Shown in pieces: positions 8,591 through 18,767 of a stretch of DNA of 64,000 bases. The notes under the pieces are model-generated. The model had not been told where the DNA came from. It was given only the letters and a program-made list of their open reading frames with translations, and made no database searches. A program made the position numbers and the translations under genes. The stretch is from NCBI RefSeq assembly GCF_010993775.1, contig NZ_WOTO01000013.1, positions 1 through 64,000 on the forward strand, written 5' to 3'. Positions within the stretch are counted from its first letter, which is position 1; every line of letters begins with the position of its first letter. The DNA comes from Fodinicola feengrottensis (lineage in GTDB: Bacteria > Actinomycetota > Actinomycetes > Mycobacteriales > HKI-0501).

Positions 8591-10104
8591 TCATCGCAGT
8601 CCCCCCAGCATCTGGCGGCGGAGGTCGATCAAGTGTGCGGCCCGGCGCAGAGCCGGCTCGGCGCGGCTGTCGGCGAACCGGTCAGCGAGCTGTCGCAGCA
8701 GCTCAGCGATCCGCGGACTGCTGTCGTCCGCGGCCGCGCGGTAGCCAACCAGCTCGATAGTGGCCGTTGGCACGTACGACTTCGGGTCCTCGGCCAGTGC
8801 CTCCAGCACGGCCTCCGACAGCGCCGACGGCCAAGGTCGCGGGCACCCACTGAGCAGCGACAACGCGCGTTGGCCGTCCTCGCGCAAGGCCTGCGCGACC
8901 ACTCGCGTACGGGCCTGTGGAGGCAGGATCGTCAGCAGTGGCTGCGCTCGGTACGGCCCGAGGGCGGCGACCAGCGCGGTGGCCCACTCCAGGTTCTGCT
9001 CCAGCTGCGCGGCCTCGGTCCAGCCGGTCCGCAGCTCGCCGCCGAAGGGTTGGTTGTCGGTCAGCGCGAGCAGCTCGGCGGGGGTTAGGCCTGCGGTTAC
9101 GTCAGAGCGGTCCAGGTCTTCAGCGGGGTGGCCGTGATGATCTGGCGCAACCAGAAAGCGGACAGCCCCTCGCCCTGGCGGCCGGGCTTTTCGGCGATCC
9201 CGTCGGCGCGCATGCCTGCGTCGTACGAGGGTGTCAGGACCAGCATTTTCGGCCGGCCGAGCAGCCGTTTCTCGAAGATCACCAGGGTCCGGGCCCGCTC
9301 AGCCATCCGCTGGCTGCGGCCCGAGTCGGGCAGTCGGCGCAGCAACTCCCAGGCGATTTCCCGGACTTCGCGCCGGCGATCGGTGGCGGCCAGGTTCAGG
9401 GCTGGCTCGTCAGCCGGAGTCAGCTGGTCGGCGAAGGCGGCCAGCAGGTCTCGCCGGTCTGGCAGCGACTCGTCATCCCAATCGGCCATAAGTGCCTCGC
9501 GAGCGGCGTCCGGGTCATACCGCCGAGCGGCCGCGAAATCGTCCCGCCGGCTGAGCGGATCGGCGAGCCGCCAGCCGCCGTCCGCCGGCAGCGGCGCGGC
9601 GGTGTCGCCGTACGCACGCAGCTTCCGCCACTGCGGTCGCTGTCCGGCCAGCCAGCGACCCCGCTCGCCGACCGCGCCCAGCAAGGCTTTCGCGAGGTCG
9701 CCGTGCCCGGCGGCGCGGTCCAGCAGACTCGGGATCTGGGCCTCCGGCACCCGCTGGCCGGCCGCCGTGATCGCGGTCGCCAACTCCTGGAGCAGGACGC
9801 TGTCGCCGCCCCCGAGAACGCCAACCAAAGCGGCTGTGACCAGCGAAGACGCGGTCGGTCGCAGGTCGTGCGGGGAGGGCTGCGGCCGGTTTGTGGAGGG
9901 CGCGGCCAGTGGTTGGCCGGCCCGCCGGTACGCGGTGAGGAAGGCAGCCGCGTCGAGCAGCGTCCCGGCCGGGTCGGCAGGTTGGTGTGCGTCGACCAGT
10001 TGGCGGACCGGCCGGGCGATGCCAGCCGGCAGCGTCGCGAGGTCGACCTGGCGGCGAGCCGTCCCCACCGTCGCCGCCGCGACCAGGTCGTCCCAACTGG
10101 TCAT
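8591..10104 (-). CDS. DUF5691 domain protein
   Basis: About 500 residues, helical, starting with ATG at 10104 in an ATGA overlap with the SWIM gene. The N-terminus SWDDLVAAATVGTARR is typical of the family. HEAT-like helices follow (REIAWELLRRLPDSGR, then LVIFEKRLLGRP). A +1 frame change near 9105 joins KTWT to DVTAGLTPAELLALT, after which the sequence runs to a stop at 8591 that overlaps the MoxR region. The family is known almost only from operons with SWIM, MoxR and VWA genes. No enzymatic motif is visible, so a scaffold role is plausible but unproven. Confidence 0.75.
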
Positions 10105-11415
10105 AGCCGGATCACCGCGGTTTCGGTCAGCACGGACACCGCTCTTACGCCGGTGGCCGTCCATTCGGCCAGCACGTCGACCGGGTGGCCGCCGGAGACC
10201 GCCACCAGTGGCCACGGATCGGCGCCCAGCAGCCGCACAGTGCCGTCGCCGACCAGCGTCCAGTCGTCGTCATGCCGTACGGGCGTCACCCCGGCGAGCA
10301 GGACCGGCCAGGCCTCCAGCCACGGATTGGCCGCCAGCCCGGCCGCCCACTGGCTGGCCGCCTGGGCCATCGTCCCTGGAGGCGCCGGTCCCGGAGGCAT
10401 TGCGGCTATCTCTGAGATCCGCTGCGGTTCGCCGTGCCTTTCCCCGATCAGGACACGCAAACCTTCCGCGCCCGGATAGAAATGGGCGTCCGCTCGCACC
10501 TCTTCGCCTGGGATCAGCGAGGCGTCCAGCGACTGCTGCACCGAGGCCGCGTACGACAGGACGAGCGCCGGCCGCCCGGTCTGTTTGCCGAGCAACCACG
10601 CCCGCCGGGTCCGCAGCCGCGGGTCCTCGGTGTCCCGCCAGCCCAGCACCTGCCAGGTGTCGGTGACCGGCGCGGTGGCCAGCACGTCCTCCCGGCTCAC
10701 CGGATAGCCGACCTGCGCCTTTACGGTCGCGGCCAGCGGCGCCGGCAACTCGCTGATGCGGCGATGCGCTCGTACCAGCAGCCGGAGCATCCCGTATTCG
10801 GCGAGCACCGTGTCCGTCCACCCGGTCCCCCGACCGTGCTGAGCCGCCGCAGCGTCCCGGCGACGGCCGGTGCCTGCGCGTCGACCATCCGGGCCGCCAT
10901 CGCGTCCAGCTGCGCATATCCGCCACGGCTGAGCCCGGCCAGGCCGGTCCGCACCTGGTCGCTGAGCCACTGGTCCAGCTCGTCCAGCCCGGCGCTGACT
11001 CGCGCCTCCCGTTGCTCCGCGCGCTTGGCCGCGGCTACCGGGTCAGGGGTCCGCTCAGCTCGTACGGTCAGTGACTTGGCCGCGCGATCCTCCAGCACTC
11101 ACCCGCCCAAGGCGGAATCTCGGTGTCTGCGACCTGCCCGCTCGACCATCGCAGCAGCAGTGCGAGGGCATGCTTGCAGGGGAACTTGCGGCTCGGGCAG
11201 GTGCATTTGTAGGCGGGCCCGGTCAGGTCCACGATCACTTGGTACGGCCGTTTGCCGCTGCCCGCGCAGAGCCCCCACATGGCCGTGAACGTCTGAGTGT
11301 CGGCCGCGCCGGCCGCGCTCCACGGGCTGTCCGTGGACAGCCCTCTGGCGGCCCGCACCGACGCCTCGTCCGGCGCCAGTGCCAGCACCTGCTCCCCATC
11401 CCACCGCTGTCCCAC
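10101..11415 (-). CDS. SWIM zinc-finger protein
   Basis: First gene of the five-gene minus-strand operon. The SWIM motif is clear: YKCTCPSRKFPCKHALALLL, a CxCx(n)CxH zinc site expected to bind nucleic acid or protein. The GTG at 11415 (VGQRWDGEQVLALAPDEAS) is taken as start because this sequence is the usual N-terminus of the family. Frame changes occur at 11095 (a missing G in GTGGCTG) and near 10830, and each side continues family sequence (LEDRAAKSLTVRAERTPDPV; VLAEYGMLRLLVRAHRRI). About 437 residues when joined. It ends in an ATGA overlap with the DUF5691 gene. Confidence 0.8.
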
Positions 11416-11526
11416 GGTCGCCAAGCGTATCGACCACCGCCGACAGTCCGGGCGGGAATAGAAACCGGGGCGCCGGACGCTGTCACTCCCAATGCCCGCG
11501 GCCCCACCACGGACTGGAGGCGATGG

Positions 11527-11602
11527 ATGCGCCGGCTCGCGCTCACCCAGCGTCGGCACGTCGACCTGTGCCGCGTGCACAGCTCCGTCTGTCCCGGGCT
11601 AA
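11527..11602 (+). promoter_or_regulatory. Cysteine leader peptide (attenuator uORF), one base out of frame
   Basis: From ATG 11527 the translation contains RRHVDLCRVHSSVC followed by Pro-Gly and, after correcting one base in the CCCGGG run, a TAA at 11600. Short leader peptides of this pattern (RRHxDLCRV then Cys residues) precede sulfur-assimilation operons in actinobacteria, where stalling at Cys codons reports cysteine shortage. The organosulfur monooxygenase operon begins 85 bases downstream. Just before that gene AGGGA at 11671-11675 can pair either with TCCCTT at 11651 or with TCCCT at 11678, a possible switch near the ribosome site. As written, the stop is out of frame. Confidence 0.6.
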
Positions 11603-11686
11603 CCGCCGTCCGTCCGTCCCACCCAACCGGCTGTTTTCGCGGCCCTCGGGTCCCTTGGTGTTGGTACGAAAGGGAAATCCCTCCCC

Positions 11687-12790
11687 ATGCCATATTTCGG
11701 GTTCGCGCTGACCGCGGCCGGCCACCATCGGGCCGGCTGGGCCGAGACCTCGGCCGATCCGCGCTCGCTGTTCACTGGTCAGCACTACGTGTCGCTGGCC
11801 CAGCTGGCCGAGCGCGGCCGCTTCGACTTCCTGACCATCGCTGACTCTTTCGCGCCTGTCGAAGGGGTTGGCGGTCAGCTCGACGCATTGTTGGTGGCCG
11901 CCCGCATCGGGCCGGCAACGGACCACATCGGGTTGCTGCCGACCGTGACCACCACTCATACCGAGCCGTTCCACGTGTCGAAATCGGTGGCCACGCTCGA
12001 CTATGTGAGCAATGGCCGGGCCGGCTGGCACGCCGATGTCTCACGTACGGCCGCCGAGGCCGCACATTTCGGCCGTCGCCCAGCCGAATCGTCCGTCGAC
12101 TGTGGGCTGAGGCCGGCGACGCGATCGACGTGGTGCGCCGGTTGTGGGACAGCTGGGAGGACGGCGCCGAGATCCGGGACGCGCCGACCGGACGTTTCAT
12201 CGACCGGGACAAGCTGCATTACGTCGATTTCGCCGGCGAGTTCTTTTCCGTCCGCGGCCCGTCGATCACCCCGCGCTCACCGCAGGGCCAGCCACTGGTG
12301 TCCGTACGGGTGGACGATCCCGCGGCGCTGCCGATTGCCGCGCAGTGGGCCGATATCGTGCACAGCTCGGCCCGGCAACTGGCCGAGGCAACCGACATTC
12401 GCCAGCGGGTACGGGCCGCGGTGGCCGCCGCTGGCCGCGATCCGGACCAGGTGGCCTTTTCTCGTCGACGTCGCCACCACGGTCGCCGGGTCGGAGCCGG
12501 AAGCGGTCGCACTGCAGGAAAGACTGGACCTAAGGGCCAGTTCCTCCACCAGTTGTTTGACTTTCGTCGGATCCGGCGCTGGTTTGGTTGATCTGATCGA
12601 GCAATGGCACGACGTGGTTGACGGTTTCACGCTGTCGGCCGCGGTGTTGCCGCAAGGACTCGAAGCGATCGTCGACCACGCCGTACCGATCCTGACCGAC
12701 CGTGGACTTCTGCCGGCCGCGTACGCGTCGGGCTCGCTGCGGGACCGTTTTTTTGGCCTGCCGCGGCCGGCCAGCCGTTACGCGGCCTGA
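11687..12790 (+). CDS. LLM-class flavin-dependent monooxygenase, NtaA/SnaA/DszA type
   Basis: Uses FMNH2 and oxygen to oxidise or desulfurise small substrates. The N-terminus PYFGFALTAAGHHRAGW, then LAQLAERGRFDFLTIAD and NGRAGWHADVS, fit the bacterial luciferase-like NtaA/SnaA/DszA branch. Frame changes near 12085 and 12465 split it; the middle part (RRLWDSWEDGAEIRD, then HYVDFAGEFFSVRGP) and the end (LVDLIEQWHDVVDGF) belong to the same protein. It is somewhat short for this branch (about 365 residues). It is first in a five-gene run behind a cysteine leader peptide, which points to sulfur scavenging; the actual substrate cannot be told. Confidence 0.8.
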   Translation: MPYFGFALTAAGHHRAGWAETSADPRSLFTGQHYVSLAQLAERGRFDFLTIADSFAPVEGVGGQLDALLVAARIGPATDHIGLLPTVTTTHTEPFHVSKSVATLDYVSNGRAGWHADVSRTAAEAAHFGRRPAESSVDCGLRPATRSTWCAGCGTAGRTAPRSGTRRPDVSSTGTSCITSISPASSFPSAARRSPRAHRRASHWCPYGWTIPRRCRLPRSGPISCTARPGNWPRQPTFASGYGPRWPPLAAIRTRWPFLVDVATTVAGSEPEAVALQERLDLRASSSTSCLTFVGSGAGLVDLIEQWHDVVDGFTLSAAVLPQGLEAIVDHAVPILTDRGLLPAAYASGSLRDRFFGLPRPASRYAA

Positions 12791-12807
12791 TCCGGAAGGA
12801 CCTGACC

Positions 12808-14170
12808 ATGCCGAAACAGATCCACCTCGCCGCCCATTTCCCCGGTGTCAACAACACCACGGTCTGGACCGACCCGCGCTCGGGCAGCAACGTCGACTTC
12901 CGCAGTTTCGTGCACCTCGCGCAAACCGCCGAGCGCGGCAAGTTCGACTTCTTCTTCCTGGCCGAAGGGCTGCGACTTCGGGAACAGCGCGGGAAGATCT
13001 TCGACCTCGATGTGGTGGGCCGGCCGGACACCTTCACCGTGCTCGCCGCTTTGGCGGCGGTGACCGAGAAACTCGGGCTGGCCGGCACGATCAACGCGAC
13101 CCTTCAACGAGCCGTACGAGCTGGCCCGCCAGTTCGCCACTCTCGACCACCTCTCAGCCGGCCGGGCCGGCTGGAACGTCGTCACGTCCTCGGATGCCTT
13201 CACCGGCGAGAACTTTCGCCGCGGCGGCTTTCTGGACCACTCGCAGCGGTACGAGCGAGCCGCCGAAATGGTGCAGGCCGCCCGCGAGTTGTGGGATTCC
13301 TGGGCCGCGGACGCGATCGTGGCCGACGGCCAGTTCGTCCGAGCTGGTGGCCTGCGGCCGTTTTCTCACCAGGGCAAGCAGTTTGACATCGCCGGTGAGT
13401 TCTCGGTACCACGGATGCCGCAGGGCCATCCGGTCATCATCCAGGCCGGTGACTCGGACAGTGGCCGGGAATTCGGCGCGGCGACCGCGGACGCGATCTT
13501 CTCCCGGCACGGCACTTTGGCCGAGGGGCAGGCTTTCTACCAGGACATGAAGTCGCGGCTGGCGAAATACGGCCGCCATCGCGACCAGCTGAAAATCCTG
13601 CCGGGCGTCACGTACATCCTCGGTGACACGCAGGCGCAGGCACACGAACTCGCCGCTGACGTACGACGCCAGCAGGTCGGTCCACAGACCGCGATCGCGT
13701 TCGCCGAACAACTCTGGAACCGGGATCTTTCCAGCTACGACCCGGAAGGTCCGCTGCCAGACGTGGATCCGGAGCCGGACGCCGTCTCGATTTCGCAGGG
13801 CCGGGCTCGTACCCACCGGGATCGGCTCGCGTCCGTGCAGAAATGGCGGGCGCTCGCCGCCGAGCGGAACCTCAGCCTTCGCGAGGTGGTCATCGAGATC
13901 ACCGGCCGGCAGTCTTTCATTGGTACGCCTCGCCAAGTCGCCGAGGAGATCAACAGTTTCGTCCAGAACGACGCCTCCGACGGCTTCATCCTGGTGCCCC
14001 ACCTGACTCCCGGCGGGCTCGATGACTTCGTCGACAAAGTGGTGCCAGAGCTGCAGGAACGTGGAGTTTTCCGTACCGAGTATGCCGGCTCGACGCTGCG
14101 GGAGCATCTCGGCTTGGCCCCCGTCGAAGAACGCGAGCAAAGCCCGTCGAGCGCGGTGGTTTCGGTATGA
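12808..14170 (+). CDS. LLM-class monooxygenase, NtaA/SnaA/DszA family (xenobiotic/organosulfur type)
   Basis: About 453 residues. Family motifs are AAHFPGVNNTTVW, QTAERGKFDFFFLAEGL, HLSAGRAGWNVVTSSD and SQRYERAAEMVQAARELWDSW. The binding region GEFSVPRMPQGHPVIIQAG is complete. One frame change near 13105 separates the first hundred residues from the rest. The ATG at 12808 is 15 bases after the previous gene, with GGAAGGA ahead of it. The stop overlaps the FMN reductase start (ATGA). DszA-like enzymes need reduced flavin from a partner, which the next two genes can supply. Confidence 0.85.
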
Positions 14171-14730
14171 CAGCGGCGCAAATCAATGCGGTGATCCTGG
14201 TCGGGCACCCACGGGCGGGGTCTCGTACGAGCGGACTGGCCGCCGCTGTGGCAGCGGCCCTCGGCGCCCGATGGGAGGCTGATTGGTGGCAGCCCCGCTG
14301 GCGGACGGTGGAGCTTGCGGACGTCGTACAGATCCGGATCGCCGGCCAACCCGACGACCGGCCGCCGCCGCCGACCACCGGCGATGATCCCTTTGCGTTG
14401 GTCCAAAATGCCCACCTGATCGTGGTCGCGACTCCGTCTTTCAAGGGCACTTACACCGGGTTGTTGAAGGCCTTTCTGGATCTGCTGCCGCCGGGGCATC
14501 TCGCCGACACCGTCGTGGTACCGGTCGCCGTCGCCGGCTCGCCAGCACACGTACGGTCCACATCGGACACTCTGAGTGCGGTGCTGCTGGAGGTGGGCGC
14601 GACAGTGCCGGCGCCGGCTTTGGGCGTGCCCGAGTCAGATCTCTCGCGGGCCGAGGCGGTGGCCTCCCAGTGGGTCGACGATCACGCGAAAGTTCTGGCT
14701 TCGGCACTGGAAAAGGTGGGTGTGGGATGA
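14167..14730 (+). CDS. NADPH-dependent FMN reductase
   Basis: Flavodoxin-like reductase of 187 residues that would provide FMNH2 to the LLM monooxygenases encoded on both sides. The N-terminal strand-loop VILVGHPRAGSRTSGLA is the flavin phosphate-binding loop, and HLIVVATPSFKGTYTGLLKAFLDLLP is the hallmark of SsuE/MsuE-type reductases. One intact frame. It overlaps the genes before and after by four bases each, so translation is coupled. Confidence 0.85.
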   Translation: MTAAQINAVILVGHPRAGSRTSGLAAAVAAALGARWEADWWQPRWRTVELADVVQIRIAGQPDDRPPPPTTGDDPFALVQNAHLIVVATPSFKGTYTGLLKAFLDLLPPGHLADTVVVPVAVAGSPAHVRSTSDTLSAVLLEVGATVPAPALGVPESDLSRAEAVASQWVDDHAKVLASALEKVGVG

Positions 14731-15263
14731 GCACCGTTTCGGCGCTGGTGACTGATTCATGCTCGGCAGGTGTCGAGCCGCTTTTCCGGGAGGTCTTTCG
14801 CCAGCACGCGGTCGGGGTCGCGGTTATCACCGCCGGCGCGGACAAACCTGTCGGGTTCACCGCCACTTCGTTGGTGTCGGTGTCCGCCGATCCGCCGTTG
14901 CTCAGCTTCAACATCTCTCGTACGGCGTCGAGCTGGCCGACCCTGAGCCGTAGCGAGTACGTGGCGGTGCACCTGCTTGCCGAGCACCAGGGCGACCTCG
15001 CCAGGGTCTTCGCGACCAGCGGCATCGACCGTTTCGCCGCGGTGCCGGGCTGGCGGCACGGGCCGTACCAGGTGCCGCTGCTGCCCAACGTGCTGGCTCA
15101 CCTGGTGGCCCGCGTACACACTCGGATCGAGGCCGGTGACCACGTCGTGGTGATCGCCGCAGTGGTCGATGGCGCGGTGCCAGCAGGCGCTGGAATCGAC
15201 GGCCCGCACCCCGAGGCGGCTCCGCTGGTCGCCCACCAGGGCATCTGGAAAGGGCTGCGATGA
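14727..15263 (+). CDS. Flavin reductase (FMN-binding split barrel)
   Basis: One intact frame of 178 residues. [35 protein letters not shown] and the terminal HQGIWKGLR fit the flavin reductase-like domain family that pairs with flavin-dependent monooxygenases. The last His-Gln-Gly segment is less common. The start ATG at 14727 overlaps the preceding stop, and its own stop overlaps the ATG at 15260. It may be a second source of reduced flavin or a specialised partner of one of the monooxygenases. Confidence 0.85.
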   Translation: MSTVSALVTDSCSAGVEPLFREVFRQHAVGVAVITAGADKPVGFTATSLVSVSADPPLLSFNISRTASSWPTLSRSEYVAVHLLAEHQGDLARVFATSGIDRFAAVPGWRHGPYQVPLLPNVLAHLVARVHTRIEAGDHVVVIAAVVDGAVPAGAGIDGPHPEAAPLVAHQGIWKGLR

Positions 15264-15292
15264 AACGCAAACCCATGAGCGGGGAGAGTCCG

Positions 15293-16417
15293 ATGACCCG
15301 TACTCCACTGTCCATTCTCGATCTGTCGCCGGTGCCGGCTGGCGGGACTGCCCGCGATGCCGTCCGCAACAGCGTTGAGCTGGCCCAAAAAGCCGAGGCA
15401 GCTGGCTTTCACCGCTACTGGCTCGCCGAGCACCACATCGCGACCGGCGTGGCTTCTTCGGCGACCGCGGTGCTGATCGGCCAGGTGGCGGCCGCGACCA
15501 GCCGGATCCGGGTCGGCGCCGGCGCCATTCAACTGGGACACCACACGGCCCTGTCGGTGGCGGAGGAATTCGGCACGTTGGCCGCGTTCTATCCCGGTCG
15601 GATCGACCTCGGCCTCGGGCGTTCGGGCCATCGCAAGCCGCCACCGCCAGGTGTCAAAATCCCGGAACCGCCCAAGCAGGAGCCGAAAGTCATCGACGGA
15701 CTGCTGGTCCCGGGACCTTTTCCGATCGGCCGGGCGGCCCGGTCGGGAAAGCTCGCGCTGGAAAACAGCCTGCTGCACCTGCCCGGCTCGACCCCGGTCG
15801 ACTACGCGGACTCGGTGCACGACATTCTCGCTTTCCTTGCTGGTACGTACAAATCCGGCGACTGCGTGCAGGCGCATGCGGTTCCCGGTGAGGGCGCCGA
15901 CGTGCAGCCGTGGATTCTGGGCAGCAGCGGCGGGGAAAGTGCGATCCTGGCCGGCAAGCTCGGCCTGCCGTTCGCGGCCGCGTACCACGTGGCGCCGGCT
16001 GGGGTGCTGGCCGCGATCGATGCCTACCGGTCGGCGTTCCGGCCCTCCCAGTGGCTGTCCGAGCCGTATGTGGTGGTGTCCGCGGACGTGGTCGTCGCCC
16101 GAGAGACGGACGCGAAGGCCGCCGAGCTGGCGGCGCCGTACGGACTGTGGGTGCTGGCGATTCGCAGCGGCAAGGGCGCTCGCTCGTATCCGTCGGCCGC
16201 CGAAGCCGCCGCGTACAACTGGACCGACGAGGACCGCGAGCTGGTCACCGACCGAGTCGACACCCAGTTGGTCGGCTCGCCGGCGACCGTCGCCGCGAAG
16301 CTGGCGGTCGTACGAGCCGCCACCGGCGCGGACGAACTGCTGATCACCACCATCACGTACGACCACGCGGACCGGGTCCGCTCGCACCAGCTGATCGCCG
16401 AAGAATGGCTCGGCTGA
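15293..16417 (+). CDS. LLM-class flavin-dependent oxidoreductase (MsnO8-like)
   Basis: Intact frame of 374 residues. [20 protein letters not shown] and [12 protein letters not shown] with [12 protein letters not shown] are hallmarks of the LLM subfamily often annotated MsnO8. The start at 15293 follows GGGGAGAG at a suitable distance; an upstream ATG at 15260 overlaps the previous gene and would add 11 residues. It closes the sulfur-scavenging operon and is followed by a strong hairpin at 16456. Its substrate is unknown. Confidence 0.85.
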   Translation: MTRTPLSILDLSPVPAGGTARDAVRNSVELAQKAEAAGFHRYWLAEHHIATGVASSATAVLIGQVAAATSRIRVGAGAIQLGHHTALSVAEEFGTLAAFYPGRIDLGLGRSGHRKPPPPGVKIPEPPKQEPKVIDGLLVPGPFPIGRAARSGKLALENSLLHLPGSTPVDYADSVHDILAFLAGTYKSGDCVQAHAVPGEGADVQPWILGSSGGESAILAGKLGLPFAAAYHVAPAGVLAAIDAYRSAFRPSQWLSEPYVVVSADVVVARETDAKAAELAAPYGLWVLAIRSGKGARSYPSAAEAAAYNWTDEDRELVTDRVDTQLVGSPATVAAKLAVVRAATGADELLITTITYDHADRVRSHQLIAEEWLG

Positions 16418-16455
16418 GTTTTCGCCGTTCGCGCCGCCGGGTAACCGGCCTCGGG

Positions 16456-16499
16456 AACGTCACCTTCGCGTGGGGATGGAGCCTTGCGGGGGTGACGTT
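16456..16499. terminator. Bidirectional hairpin terminator
   Basis: AACGTCACC (16456-16464) pairs with GGTGACGTT (16491-16499), with further GC pairs inside. It lies between the convergent LLM and PAP2 genes and can serve both strands. Confidence 0.65.
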
Positions 16500-16506
16500 T
16501 TCGGGG

Positions 16507-17182
16507 TCAGTCGCGCACGGTGAGGAACACGACGGCGAGGATGACGGTCAGCCAGGCCGCGCCGAACAGGAAGCCGCCGAGCACGTCGGTCAGCCAAATG
16601 CGCGCCCAGGTAGAGCCTGCTGGTGGCGATCATCAGCACCAGCGCGGCGGCGGCCGCCACCACCGCGATCCGGGCCCAGCGCGCCCGTACCATCAGGCAC
16701 CCGAGGTAGGCGAGCACGCCGTACGTCGCGACCGACAGCAGCGTGTGGCCGGACGGGTACGCATACCCAGTCACCTGAGTCAGCCAGTCCAGCTCCGGCG
16801 GCCGTGCCCGGTGGATCAGGAGTTTGGCCATATTGCTGGAAATCTCGGCACCGGTCAGGGTAGCCGCCACCAGCGCGACCGGCCACAGCGAGCGCAGCCG
16901 CCAGCTCGCGAGGGCCGTTACCACGAGCGCGACCACATACAGCCCTACGCCCGCGCCGAGGCTGGTGGCTAGTTCGAACACGCTGGTCAGCGGGCCGGTC
17001 CGGTGGCCCAGCGCGTACCCGAGAACAGGCCGGTCCCAGTCCGCTATCCCGCTGGCCTGGCGGATCGAGTGCAGCAGCACCGCGGCGAAGCCGCCGGCGA
17101 ACACCACCACCGCCGCGATGATGCCGGCCGCGACCACCTGCCCGGGTTCGGGCCGCCGGCCCTTGACGACGAGGTGCTGCAT
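16507..17182 (-). CDS. PAP2-family membrane phosphatase
   Basis: Membrane lipid or diphosphate phosphatase with about six membrane segments. The three PAP2 signature blocks are visible: LLIHRARPPE, then YPSGHTLLS, then SRLYLGAH. An extra T after the third block (near 16600) changes the frame; with it removed the protein continues WLTDVLGGFLFGAAWL and ends VFLTVRD at 16507. As written it would run to 16460 with a basic, non-family tail. The ATG is at 17182. It is transcribed away from the DUF1800 gene. Confidence 0.8.
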
Positions 17183-17273
17183 GGTTCGACTCTAGGTCGC
17201 GTTTCCCAACCCCAGGTCGCCAAGACCCACGGCTGCCTGACTCTTGGGTCGTGTTTGCGCACTCCAGGTTCTG

Positions 17274-17317
17274 CCAGCCGGCCGCGGGTTGGGGTTGGGG
17301 TACCCGCGGCCGGCTGG
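17274..17317. repeat. Perfect 16-bp inverted repeat in a divergent intergenic region
   Basis: Sixteen bases from 17274 (CCAGCCGGCCGCGGGT) pair perfectly with 17302-17317 around a 12-base loop made of TGGGG repeats. It lies between the divergent PAP2 and DUF1800 genes, so a terminator is not the obvious reading. It could stop transcription from outside or be a binding or structural element. It has no U tract. Confidence 0.6.
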
Positions 17318-17442
17318 GATCAGGGCCTTGGCCCCTCATCGTCTAGACGCACGACGGTAGGTGGGAGGTTGCGTCCAAACCCAGACCTGGCACGAATCCG
17401 TTCTTTGCATTCCTCGAACATTCGGGCGCCAGAGTGGGCGGC

Positions 17443-18758
17443 ATGGGAGCTCAGATCAGCGCGAGAGCGGCAGTCAGCCGGTTGCTGCGGCGGACCGGCT
17501 TCAACGCGCCAGGCCAGGCCGTCGATGCGGCGGTGACCAGCGGGTTCGCGGCGACTGTGGATCGCGTGCTGGCCGCCCCACCATCGACCGGCACGCAGCC
17601 TCCGAGTTTTCGCCGCACTCACCGCGCCGGGGAAGGGGGACAAGGCGGCTCGGCAGACGTACGCGAAGCAGCTGAAGGCGCAGACCGAGCAGCTGGTGCT
17701 GTGGTGGCTGGATCGGATGGTGGCCGCCGACCAGCCGTGGGTGGAGAAGCGCACGCTGCTCTGGCACGGGCACTGGGCGACCTCGGTGAAGAAGGTGAAG
17801 TCGCCGGCCGCGATGGTGGCACAGAACCAGACCGAGCGGCAGCTCGGTGGCGCGGATTTCGGGGCTTTCGCGAAGCAAATGGTACGCGACCCGGCGCTGA
17901 TGATCTGGCTGGACGCGAGCGGCAACACCGCGAAGGCGCCAAACGAGAACCTCGCCCGCGAGCTGATGGAGCTTTTCACGCTCGGAGTCGGGCACTACTC
18001 GGAAAATGACGTGCGGCAGGCCGCGCAGGCGCTGACCGGGTGGCGAGTGGATCGCAAGGCCGCCATCATGACCGCGACTTTTGCCGCGCAGCGACACGCC
18101 AGCGGGCCGCAGACGATTCTCGGCACGACCGCGGACTTCACCGACCAGACCCTGGTGGATCTGCTGGTCAGCAGGCCCGATTCGGCGCCTTATCTGGCCA
18201 CTCGGATGTGGGGGTGGTTGGTCGCTCCTACCCCGCCAAGCGCGTCCAGCCTGGCCCGGATCACCAGTGCGTACGGGCCAAAACGCGACCTGACCGCGAT
18301 GTTTCGGGCGATCTTCAGCGATCCGGCCTTTCTCGATGCGGACAGCGTGATCGAAAAACAACCGATCGACTACGCCGTGGGGATGTTCCGTGACCTGAAA
18401 CTGCGTCCGTCCACAGTGGGACAAGAAGCTCCAGTCCGGCCTGCTTCGGGGGCTGGCCGGGCTGGGACAGGTGCCGTTCGATCCGCCGAATGTCGGCGGC
18501 TGGCCGACCGGTGGCGCCTGGCTGACCACGTCGGCCGCGCAGGCTCGGATCAAGCTCGCCGAGTCGCTGGCCAAGGCCGCCGATCTCAAGGCGCTGTCGG
18601 CGCAAAGCGTCAGCCAGCGGCCCGCGTACGTGGCCGCGATGCTCGGCGTCGATGCCTGGACCGCTCGTACCCAGGGCGTGCTTTCCAGCGCTGCCAGCGA
18701 TCCGGCCGAGCTTCTCACGCTGGCGCTGGCCGCGCCCGAATACATCGTCAGTCGCTGA
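17443..18758 (+). CDS. DUF1800 family protein
   Basis: About 435 residues when joined. After ISARAAVSRLLRRTGFNAPGQ the frame changes near 17630 and again near 18420. Family blocks are LVLWWLDRMV, EKRTLLWHGHWATS, NENLARELMELFTLGVGHY and the end PFDPPNVGGWPTGGAWLTT. The NENLARE(L/I)MELFTLG block is diagnostic. There is no clear signal peptide. DUF1800 genes are almost always beside a DUF1501 gene, as here, only 9 bases ahead. The function is not established; a role with exported Tat substrates or extracellular polymers has been suggested by context only. Confidence 0.85.
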
Positions 18759-18767
18759 AGGGGAACC

